From: Methylobacter tundripaludum SV96 | GTDB lineage: Bacteria > Pseudomonadota > Gammaproteobacteria > Methylococcales > Methylomonadaceae | Assembly (NCBI RefSeq): GCF_000190755.2 | Contig: NZ_JH109153.1 | Coordinates: 372,001-436,000 of the forward strand | Length of the DNA stretch: 64,000 nt | Reading direction: 5' to 3' | Part shown: positions 56,993-64,000 of the stretch, one piece after another | Position numbering within the stretch: position 1 is the first letter of the stretch | Layout: every line of letters begins with the position of its first letter | Translations under genes and position numbers: made by a program | The notes under the pieces: model-generated | Told to the model about the DNA's origin: nothing | Databases searched by the model: none | What the model saw: only the letters and a program-made list of their open reading frames with translations

Positions 56993-57697
56993 ATGAGCGC
57001 TATTCATTTTATCGGCGGCGAAAAAGGCGGCGTAGGCAAGTCCGTCGTAGCCCGTGTGCTGGCTCAATACATGATAGACAACGAAATACCGTTTATCGGT
57101 TTCGACACGGACCGTTCGCATGGTTCCTTGCTGCGTTTTTATACCGACTATGCATCGCCTACCGTCATTGATCATTACCAAAGTCTGGATGCGATTATGG
57201 AGACGGCCTTAGCGAATCCGGGGCAGCGCATCCTGGTTGATCTCGCAGCCCAAACCCATCATCCGCTGGCAAAATGGATCGATGAATCCGGCGTGCTGGA
57301 ACTGGCGGAAGAGTTGGGAATTGCCCTGTACTACTGGAATGTGATGGACTCCGGCAAGGATTGCGTGGATTTGCTCGGCAAACTGCTCGATCAATACGGC
57401 TCTCGATTGAATTACATACTGGTACAGAACCAGCTTCGCGACGACAGCTTCGCTCTTTTAGAATCGTCAGGCGTTAAAGAGCGTGCCTTGGCGTTGAATG
57501 CCGGGGTGATGACATTGAAGCGGCTGCATTCGCCGGTAATGACCAAGATTGACGGCAACAGCTCCAGTTTTTGGGCAGCAACAAACAAGGATACCGAAAG
57601 CCTGAACGCCTTGGGTTTATTGGAGCGGCAACGCGTCAAAATATGGCTGAGACACGCCTACAGCCAGATTCAATCGGTGGGACTTTTATGCGAGTAG
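56993..57697 (+). CDS. ParA/MinD-like P-loop ATPase
   Basis: The 234-residue protein has the deviant Walker A motif GGEKGGVGKSVVARVLAQYM at residues 8-27 and the short Walker A' FDTDRSHG, then an acidic ILVDLAAQT strand. The C-terminal third is not close to ParA partition proteins. It lacks the membrane-targeting helix of MinD. The transglutaminase-like gene follows 25 bases later, so the two probably form an operon. Similar orphan P-loop ATPases serve as regulators or loaders; the role here is unknown. AATGGAGAAAC precedes the ATG. Confidence 0.85.
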   Translation: MSAIHFIGGEKGGVGKSVVARVLAQYMIDNEIPFIGFDTDRSHGSLLRFYTDYASPTVIDHYQSLDAIMETALANPGQRILVDLAAQTHHPLAKWIDESGVLELAEELGIALYYWNVMDSGKDCVDLLGKLLDQYGSRLNYILVQNQLRDDSFALLESSGVKERALALNAGVMTLKRLHSPVMTKIDGNSSSFWAATNKDTESLNALGLLERQRVKIWLRHAYSQIQSVGLLCE

Positions 57698-57722
57698 GCG
57701 CTTTTTTAAAAGTAAAATCAGT

Positions 57723-58517
57723 ATGAAATTGGGTGTTAGTTGCAATCTTCATTTCCAGCTGGACGCCCCGACGGTGTTAATTTTAATGCTGCGCCCCTTG
57801 AACGGTATACAGCAATGGATTACAAAATCCAGTTATGTTGTCGAGCCTGACGTGCCGATAATCGAGAGCAAAGACAACTACGGCAATTCCTGTCAACGGC
57901 TGGTTGCTCCGCCCGGAGAATTTATTATTCGTACCTCTGCCGAGGTCATCACGGCTGAATATATAGATAGCGCACCTGGCGCGCATTTTATTGAGATCCA
58001 GAATCTTCCTTATCAAATCCTGCCTTATCTGTTACCCAGCCGCTATTGCGAATCGGACCGATTTGGCGATCTTGCCAGAGAGATAGTGAGCGATGCACTG
58101 CCGGGTTACGATCAGGTCGGCAAAATTACTGATTGGGTTCGCCGCTCCATCCAATATATTCCAGGTTCCAGCGATTTGCCGCTGTCGGCGATTGAAGTTC
58201 ATAACCGCGGCTATGGCGTTTGCAGGGATCTTGCGCAACTCGCCATCGCACTGTGCCGAAGTATCAGCATACCTGCGCGACTGGTGGTAGGGTATTTGTA
58301 TCAGCTTGAACCGATGGACTTGCATGCCTGGTTTGAGGCCTATATCGGCGATCGATGGTATGCTTTCGATGCCACTCAGGGCGATTTACGCGGCGGCAGG
58401 GTGATTATTGCTTTTGGACGCGATGCTGCCGATGTTTCGATATTTCATCAATTCGGCTTGGGTTGTATTTTGAAGGGCATGGATGTTCAGGTTAATTTGC
58501 TGAACAAGTCCCTGTAA
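57723..58517 (+). CDS. Transglutaminase-like protein (third copy)
   Basis: The 264-residue protein has its catalytic residues at C167 (RGYGVCRDLAQLAI), H201 (LHAWFEAY) and D216 (WYAFDATQG). Its N-terminal domain (residues 1-130) differs from those of the two others in the window and begins with a beta-rich YQILPYLLPSRYCESD section. It is downstream of a ParA-like ATPase in probable operon order. It probably takes part in the same chemistry as the neighbouring Anbu-linked genes, or in a parallel branch; its substrate is unknown. Confidence 0.92.
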   Translation: MKLGVSCNLHFQLDAPTVLILMLRPLNGIQQWITKSSYVVEPDVPIIESKDNYGNSCQRLVAPPGEFIIRTSAEVITAEYIDSAPGAHFIEIQNLPYQILPYLLPSRYCESDRFGDLAREIVSDALPGYDQVGKITDWVRRSIQYIPGSSDLPLSAIEVHNRGYGVCRDLAQLAIALCRSISIPARLVVGYLYQLEPMDLHAWFEAYIGDRWYAFDATQGDLRGGRVIIAFGRDAADVSIFHQFGLGCILKGMDVQVNLLNKSL

Positions 58518-59586
58518 TCGGCATGAGGTTCGTTGGTCATCAATACTTGATGACCAACTCACTACGCAGACTTAACGCATTTCTCGCCATGAACTTAACC
58601 TTGCCGTGAGATACGCCGATTGTAATCTTGCTGGAAAAATAGATTATTTGTCAGCAAAACAAAAAGCTGGAAAAGAGCAGCGCCAGCTATCGCAAAAAAA
58701 GAGGCTAGCAAAACTATTACTGTGATAATTTTCATTGTTAGTTACCTGATATTTGTTTAATCCGAGCGCAAATAATCCTCCCGTTAAATAAGCAAAACAA
58801 GTGATTTAATTATTAATCAAGCTAAGCAAAGCCAAGTATTCCGGCGTCTTGACCGGTGTCCCGCCTACCCGTTGTTAGTCTGCAACAGTCCATTTAACAT
58901 CATCATTACCCGCCAAGAAGGTGCTTACTATTGGCACCGCATACGGTTAAACAAACAGATGAATTTTGACTGCTTTGTCTGCTTTTTTGTGTAAAAGCAA
59001 CAAAATAATCACTCGCTCTTCGGCAAGAAATTATTGTTTAAATATCGATAAAATGCCGACAGCGACCGCAACAACTGCCGAGCATGCGAGTTCACTTTGC
59101 CAGACTCATTCCAGCCTCTAATTTGACCGTAAAAGTTCATTATCGCATTGTTTTTAAATAAAAAACTTGCTAACAAGACATTGAAATTCATATAAATACG
59201 GGTTCCCCTTCCCTGTTTATTCTGCGTGTAATTTAATAAAAACAGCCTCTAAAAATGATAAATTTCAGAAAGGTGCTACCGCCCGCCATAACCTCTGCCG
59301 GAAATGGCTACGTTAGTATCGAGCGCCTTATTTCACTCCGCCCATTCAAAAATCCCGTTATCCATCAGCGCGAACCGGTTCCTGAATTAGCCAACCGAAC
59401 CTTGAAGTTTATTCCAACGGCTCAAGACAGTCATTTTGCCGACTTGTAACATAACTTTCATCTGCGTTTGTTAATATTCAAATAACGTAGACTTTTCCTG
59501 GCAAACCATGAGAACTCAACCAATACCGGTTAAACGGTCATCGACATAACCCCTCTTGCTGGTAATACACTATTAAAAGTTTGATT
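58518..59586. other. 1-kb gap with one small membrane peptide gene
   Basis: Apart from the small gene at 58595-58735, I find no supported gene. Open frames at 59009-59191 (minus) and 59255-59449 (plus) lack ribosome sites and recognisable features. A dyad GGTCATCAATACTTGATGACC lies at 58534-58554. Confidence 0.5.
58595..58735 (-). CDS. 46-residue hydrophobic membrane peptide
   Basis: Read on the minus strand from the ATG at 58735, this gives a 46-residue peptide with one long hydrophobic segment (MKIITVIVLLASFFAIAGAA) continuing into FQLFVLLTNNLFF and a short basic tail. It could be a small membrane protein or an unprocessed signal-like peptide. A weak AGG lies about nine bases upstream. It stands alone between the transglutaminase gene and the phosphoesterase gene. 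Small hydrophobic frames arise by chance, so the call is moderate. Confidence 0.45.
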   Translation of the reverse strand: MKIITVIVLLASFFAIAGAALFQLFVLLTNNLFFQQDYNRRISRQG

Positions 59587-60375
59587 ATGAATATCACCAC
59601 CTATCGAACCATCTGGATTTCCGATTTACATCTTGGCTCCACCCAATGCCGGGCCGACCTTTTACTCGACTTTCTAAAATACAATGAGAGTGAAAAACTT
59701 TACCTGGTGGGCGACATTATCGATTTTTGGGCGCTTTCCAAGAAAATGTATTGGCCCAGAGATCACAATACGGTGATTCAGAAAGTCCTGCGCAAAGCCA
59801 GACATGGCACCCAGGTCATCTATATTCCCGGCAACCACGACGAAAACGTCAGGCATTACGACAATTACGTCTTTGGCGACATCGTCGTTAAAAACTCAGA
59901 TGTGCATGTCACCTCCGCCGGAAAGCAGTTTCTGGTTGTCCATGGCGACGAGTACGACACCATTGCCAAGTGCCACAAGTGGCTTGCCAAGCTGGGCAGC
60001 GATGGATATGACTTTTTGATTGAGATTAACCGCTTGCTGCGAATGGTCAGGCGATGGTTTGGCATGCAGTCGAACTTCTCGCTTGCCGCCTTTGTCAAAT
60101 TCAAAGTCAAGAATGTGGTTCAGTTTATTTCCGATTATGAAGAAAGTATCGTCAGCACGCTTAAAGACCAGGATCTTGATGGCGTTATCTGCGGGCATAT
60201 ACACCACGCTGAAATTAAGGAAATAGACGGATTTTTATATGTCAACACGGGGGATTTCGTGGAAAGTTGCACAGCCATAGTGGAGCACTTCAATGGAACG
60301 TTGGAACTCGTAAGGTGGCACAGGATTGAGTCGGCTATCGCCCATAATGAGATCATGGAAGTAAACATTGACTAG
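59587..60375 (+). CDS. UDP-2,3-diacylglucosamine diphosphatase-like metallophosphoesterase
   Basis: The ATG at 59587 is used; a TTG six bases earlier is in frame. The 262-residue protein carries all metal-binding motifs of the calcineurin-like fold: SDLHLGS, GDIIDFW, GNHDE, HGDEYD and GHIHHAEI. The layout agrees with the LpxH family that cleaves UDP-2,3-diacyl-GlcN in lipid A synthesis, and with its homologue found beside glycolipid genes. It is a peripheral membrane enzyme in the family. Its neighbours are a lysophospholipid transporter and a glycosyltransferase. Confidence 0.87.
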   Translation: MNITTYRTIWISDLHLGSTQCRADLLLDFLKYNESEKLYLVGDIIDFWALSKKMYWPRDHNTVIQKVLRKARHGTQVIYIPGNHDENVRHYDNYVFGDIVVKNSDVHVTSAGKQFLVVHGDEYDTIAKCHKWLAKLGSDGYDFLIEINRLLRMVRRWFGMQSNFSLAAFVKFKVKNVVQFISDYEESIVSTLKDQDLDGVICGHIHHAEIKEIDGFLYVNTGDFVESCTAIVEHFNGTLELVRWHRIESAIAHNEIMEVNID

Positions 60376-60848
60376 AGAGCAAATTGTCACTCATCGCCAA
60401 AAAAGCTGAACGGCTGTAATGAGTCTTCCGTGCTTTTCGCGGACTAACTGCGGCTTTTAGGATTTGGTCAATAATAACTTCCCCAAACATGAACTTATCG
60501 TTTCCGCGCTCTGCGCTCATCCTTATGCACAAGTGTCCGAGGGACTCTGCGAGCAGACGGCTTTATTGCAACGGGAGTGCAAGCTTTGCTTGCGCTTGCA
60601 GGCGAAGCCTGCACTCCAGCTATCAGTCAAGGCGCGCTGCGCCGCGAGTCACGACCAACCTCAGTATATACGGGACGGAGCGTGTGAACCCTAAGAGGAA
60701 GTTATTTTTAGCGAACCCTTTAGGATTAACGATTAACACATCGCTTGCCCCGATTTAAGCCCGTAGCTGATAAACTAAACAAACTTTTTTAACCATTTAC
60801 AGTGCAACGACTCCGGTTTTCGTAGCGTCGCACAGGGCAAATAATTCT
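60376..60848. repeat. Repeat-rich gap before the LplT-like gene
   Basis: The CTTTTCGCGGACTAACTGCG segment (60433-60463) repeats 56929-56960. The 71-base unit at 60556-60626 is the inverted match of 51828-51898 in the MITE-like element and contains an internal stem (AGTGCAAGC...GCTTGC and AGGCGAAGCCT). No gene is supported. Confidence 0.65.
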
Positions 60849-62075
60849 ATGAATCGCGGTTTTACCACCATTCTTGCAGCACAATTTTTTTCATCACTGG
60901 GGGATAACGCGCTTCTGTTCGCCGCTATCGCGCTGCTCAAAAGCCTGGATGCGCCCTCCTGGCAAATTCCTGTCTTACAGCAATTTTTCGTGTTCTCCTT
61001 TATCGTACTCGCCCCCTTTGTCGGCGCATTTTCCGATGCTCTGCCGAAAGGCCAGGTCATGTTCATTAGCAACGGCATTAAGATAGTCGGTTGCGCCACC
61101 ATGCTGTTGGGTTTGCATCCGCTGCTCGCCTACGGCTTTGTCGGCGTGGGTGCTGCTTTGTATTCGCCGGCTAAATACGGCATCCTGACCGAATATCTCC
61201 CAACCGATAAATTGGTGTGGGCAAACGGCTGGATGGAAGGCCTGACCGTTGCGTCCATTATTTTGGGCGCCATATTCGGCGGATTATTGATCGGTCATCG
61301 CGTTGAGGATCAAGTCATTCATCAACTGGGAGCGCTTGAGTTCAATGGCGGCATTGATACCGCTCCCGAGTTTGCGATCTTTATTATTTTCGGTCTTTAT
61401 ATCGTCGCGGCAATACTCAATTGCTATATTCCCAAACTGTCCATTGAACATACCCTGCCGAATCGAACCCCAGGGTTCCTGTTGGCGGATTTCTGGCGCG
61501 GCTTCCTGCTGCTGTGGAAAGATCCGTTGGGACAAGTCTCTCTCGCGGTAACCTCGCTGTTTTGGGGAGCGGGAACCAGCTTGCGTTTGATTATTCTGGC
61601 CTGGGCTGCGGTAGCGCTAAAGCTCGATCTGGAGCAAGCCACTCAATTGACTGCCCTGGTTGCGGTGGGTCTTGCCATCGGTTCGGTGGTGGCGGCCAAG
61701 GTTGTGCCATTGGAACATGCGGTGAAAGTATTACCTTTGGGAATCGCTATGGGTTTCGTCGTATTAGCCATGGCCTTGGTGACCGACTGGCGACCGGCGG
61801 CGCTGTTGCTGATCTTGATTGGCGCCCTGGCAGGCTGTTTTTTGATACCCATGAATGCATTGCTACAGCACCGGGGCCATCAACTCATGGGTTCGGGACA
61901 TTCTATCGCCGTACAAAACTTCAACGAAAATCTTAGCATTTTATTGATGCTGGGCGCTTATGCGTTGATGATTGACGCCGGACTTTCGGTGCATACCGTT
62001 GTGATCGTGTTTGGGCTATTTTTGTCGGCTGCAATGGGTTTGCTATTTAAAAAACACGGTCATGACCAGGATTAA
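60849..62075 (+). CDS. lplT: Lysophospholipid transporter, LplT family (MFS)
   Basis: The 408-residue protein has 11-12 predicted membrane helices of the major facilitator fold and the LplT N-terminus MNRGFTTILAAQFFSSLGDN, with YSPAKYGILTEYLPTDKLVWANGW after the first loop. LplT flips lysophospholipids inward across the inner membrane for reacylation. It ends one base inside the start of the glycosyltransferase gene (TAATG), so both are coupled. In E. coli the partner is an acyltransferase; here it is a lipid glycosyltransferase instead. Confidence 0.93.
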   Translation: MNRGFTTILAAQFFSSLGDNALLFAAIALLKSLDAPSWQIPVLQQFFVFSFIVLAPFVGAFSDALPKGQVMFISNGIKIVGCATMLLGLHPLLAYGFVGVGAALYSPAKYGILTEYLPTDKLVWANGWMEGLTVASIILGAIFGGLLIGHRVEDQVIHQLGALEFNGGIDTAPEFAIFIIFGLYIVAAILNCYIPKLSIEHTLPNRTPGFLLADFWRGFLLLWKDPLGQVSLAVTSLFWGAGTSLRLIILAWAAVALKLDLEQATQLTALVAVGLAIGSVVAAKVVPLEHAVKVLPLGIAMGFVVLAMALVTDWRPAALLLILIGALAGCFLIPMNALLQHRGHQLMGSGHSIAVQNFNENLSILLMLGAYALMIDAGLSVHTVVIVFGLFLSAAMGLLFKKHGHDQD

Positions 62076-63274
62076 TGTTGGCTGTTAATACGCTGATGAA
62101 AAAACGGGTTTTAATTATGTCGGCGGGTGCGGGAACCGGCCACATCAGAGCGGCCGAAGCGTTGGAGCTGTCCTTTGCCGCCGACGGCCGGGTTGCCGAA
62201 GTCGTCAATAACGATGCGCTGCAATACACCAACAAGCTGTTCCGGGATTTCTATTCCAGCTTTTATACCTCGCTGGTGCGATCTGCGCCGAATTTCCTCG
62301 GCTGGTGGTATAAAACCAGCGACGAACCCTGGCACACGGACAGAATGCGGCACATGATAGACCGGCTCAATACCAAGCCGCTGGTGCGATTTATCCGGGA
62401 ATTCGACCCGGACATCACCGTCTGCACCCACTTCATGCCCGCCGGAATCATTTCCCACCTGATTGCAACCCAACAGTTGCAAGCGCGCCTGTCCATTGTG
62501 GTCACGGATTTCGATTTTCATGCGATGTGGTTGTCGCGCTCATTTCATCGCTATTTTGTTGCTATCGATGAAACCAAAGCGCATCTTGAAATGCTCGGCA
62601 TTCCCAACGAAAGAATCACCGTGTCCGGCATACCCATCGACCCCGTATTCCAACAACCCGTCAACCGCGTAGAAGAACGGCTTCGACTGGGACTAAATCC
62701 TGAAAATCCGGTTTTGCTGCTGTCGGCCGGAGCTTTTGGCGTAGGCCCCACCGAGTACATGGTGGAGCGAATACTCAACCTGAATAGCGACGCGCAGACC
62801 GTGGTTGTCTGCGGACGCAACGACGAACTGAAACAGCGCATCGTGCAATTGGTCGATAATCGAAGCGCCCGGTTTAAGGTTCTGGGTTATACCGACGAAA
62901 TGCACAAGCTGATGAAAATGGCCGATATTTTCATCGGCAAGCCCGGCGGCATCACGACCTCCGAGGCTATCGCCTGCGGACTGCCGATGTGCGTGGTGTC
63001 CCCGATTCCCGGCCAAGAGGAAAGAAACAGCGATCATCTTTTGGAAGAAGGCATCGCGGTCAAATGCAACGACTTGACCACCCTCCCCTTCAAACTGGAG
63101 CGCTTGCTGGAAGACCCTGACAGGTTGGCTCGAATGAAACTCAATGCCTTGCGTTTTGCCAAACCCGATGCATCGGCAACCATCGTCGATACCCTGCTCG
63201 AAGATCGTCTTCCGCCGCTATCCTTCACCAAAGATCAACGGGCGGCGATTGCCCTGGCAGCGGGTCCGGAATAA
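62075..63274 (+). CDS. MGDG-synthase-type lipid glycosyltransferase (GT28)
   Basis: The 399-residue protein has an alternative start at 62096 (ATG AAA AAA) that would trim seven residues. It follows the pattern of the monogalactosyldiacylglycerol synthase/GT28 group: an N-terminal ILIMSAGAGTGHIRAAEAL glycine loop, a FDPDITVCTHFMPAG acceptor-side motif, and the C-terminal donor loop KPGGITTSEAIACGLPMCVV followed by PIPGQEERNSDHL. These enzymes add a sugar to diacylglycerol. It is co-encoded with a lysophospholipid transporter. The sugar and lipid are not known from sequence. Confidence 0.92.
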   Translation: MLAVNTLMKKRVLIMSAGAGTGHIRAAEALELSFAADGRVAEVVNNDALQYTNKLFRDFYSSFYTSLVRSAPNFLGWWYKTSDEPWHTDRMRHMIDRLNTKPLVRFIREFDPDITVCTHFMPAGIISHLIATQQLQARLSIVVTDFDFHAMWLSRSFHRYFVAIDETKAHLEMLGIPNERITVSGIPIDPVFQQPVNRVEERLRLGLNPENPVLLLSAGAFGVGPTEYMVERILNLNSDAQTVVVCGRNDELKQRIVQLVDNRSARFKVLGYTDEMHKLMKMADIFIGKPGGITTSEAIACGLPMCVVSPIPGQEERNSDHLLEEGIAVKCNDLTTLPFKLERLLEDPDRLARMKLNALRFAKPDASATIVDTLLEDRLPPLSFTKDQRAAIALAAGPE

Positions 63275-63300
63275 GCGGGTAGCGCGTATGAAATACATCG

Positions 63301-64000
63301 CTACATTCCCGTATTTATAATAAAAAAATAAACACTCGCCGCACACAATAGAATAGAGGCGATAAGCTGCACTATGGGATGGTCTGAAAACCTACCGAGG
63401 GTCTTATCGAACAACACGTTCACGATCGTAAATACCGACCAGTGGGAAACATCCCGCTGCGCATCCACCGGCCGTTTTTTGTCAACGGGGCGCGCGGACT
63501 CTGTTCTTTTTGGAGCGGACGACATAGCCGGACTGGGAGGGGCTTTAATAGATGAAGCTTCCGACTCAGCAATCTTTGCCGCTTTCTTATCCCGATTCGT
63601 CAGCCATAAAAAAACCTCGGTCCCCAGCCCTATATCATCGGCCGCCCGTCTCACACTGACTAGATCAACGATAGTTTTGTTGGCTTCATAGCTAACGCGT
63701 AGCGCCCTGTCGCAAAACGCATTGACCAAGCGAGGCGTACCGCGCGTAGCGATTATGATAGCTTCCATCGCATCGTCAGTAAAAATTCTCGACTGACTCC
63801 CCGCGATTTTCAACCGATGCGTTATATATTCATGCGTTTGCAAAGGCGTCATTTTGCCGATGGTCTCCATCCAGGCGATGCGCTGTTTAAACGACTCCAG
63901 TTCAGGCCGGGACAATGTAACGAGAAATTCCTCCTGCCCCAGTAAGAGCATTTGGATCAGCTTAATGCTGCCTTGTTCAAGATTATTCAAAAGCCGAATG
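63301..64000 (-). CDS. ExeA/GspA-like AAA ATPase, 3' part (5' end outside window)
   Basis: The reading frame is open to the window edge, so only the C-terminal part of the gene is visible. The visible part contains a helical AAA lid (LSRPELESFKQRIAWMETIG; TPLQTHEYITHRLKIAG; TRGTPRLVNAFCDRALRVSY, the sensor-2 area of ExeA-like ATPases), a polar linker and one C-terminal membrane helix (LIASILLCAASVYFFII). ExeA proteins act with ExeB in assembling type II secretion secretins or in related capsule/polysaccharide systems. It converges on the glycosyltransferase gene. The P-loop is outside the window. Confidence 0.8.
   Translation of the reverse strand, partial: IRLLNNLEQGSIKLIQMLLLGQEEFLVTLSRPELESFKQRIAWMETIGKMTPLQTHEYITHRLKIAGSQSRIFTDDAMEAIIIATRGTPRLVNAFCDRALRVSYEANKTIVDLVSVRRAADDIGLGTEVFLWLTNRDKKAAKIAESEASSIKAPPSPAMSSAPKRTESARPVDKKRPVDAQRDVSHWSVFTIVNVLFDKTLGRFSDHPIVQLIASILLCAASVYFFIINTGM

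Noticed and set aside
59009-59191. Minus-strand frame of 60 codons
   Set aside because: Lacks a ribosome site and codon pattern; not distinguishable from chance.
59255-59449. Plus-strand frame of 64 codons
   Set aside because: No ribosome site or recognised features; low confidence in an AT-rich gap.

Overview
The window looks like a chromosomal segment of a free-living, aerobic, nitrogen-fixing gammaproteobacterium. Nif accessory genes with oxygen-protection proteins, copper efflux genes, c-type cytochromes and abundant REP-like palindromes between genes would fit a methanotroph of the Methylococcales. That taxonomic placement is inference: no ribosomal or methane-oxidation gene is present.

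Region 1 (1-8258) is nitrogen fixation: the 3' part of nifA, a DUF433/PIN-like toxin-antitoxin pair, a DnaJ-Sel1 protein, then nifB behind a NifA site and a sigma-54 promoter, followed by a 4Fe-4S ferredoxin, nifO, a flavodiiron protein, a 2Fe-2S ferredoxin, a Shethna FeSII-like ferredoxin and nifQ. Region 2 (8259-17250) is less ordered: a large chemoreceptor with a CheR-docking-like tail, an IS1182-type element with intact ends, an alanine-rich coiled-coil protein, small envelope proteins, and duplicated fragments, including a second copy of the chemoreceptor 3' end.

Region 3 (17265-36655) combines a TetR-controlled pair with a metal-handling block: a CPx copper ATPase with two metal-binding modules, two haem-c envelope proteins, a P2-type cation ATPase, an AhpD-like protein, an AT-rich HhH/PD-(D/E)xK-like nuclease candidate, two near-identical small lipoproteins and a CusCBA efflux operon ending in a 53-residue lipoprotein gene.

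Region 4 (37546-58517) is the most unusual. It holds a predicted peptide-ligase/protease system: a split ATP-grasp plus alpha-E pair, a fused ATP-grasp/alpha-E protein, a 1128-residue transglutaminase-DUF2126 protein, two further transglutaminase-like proteins, and the proteasome-like peptidase Anbu. Interleaved with these are an HPPD-like VOC dioxygenase, a citrate synthase, a ParA-like ATPase, and a glucokinase/GH15-like pair bounded by inverted repeats. The core (ATP-grasp, alpha-E, transglutaminase, Anbu) is a known but poorly understood association. The duplication and the extra enzymes are what stand out.

Region 5 (59587-64000) looks like envelope lipid metabolism: an LpxH-like phosphoesterase, an LplT-like transporter and an MGDG-synthase-type glycosyltransferase, then the 3' end of an ExeA-like ATPase. 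I saw no tRNA, rRNA or CRISPR array.
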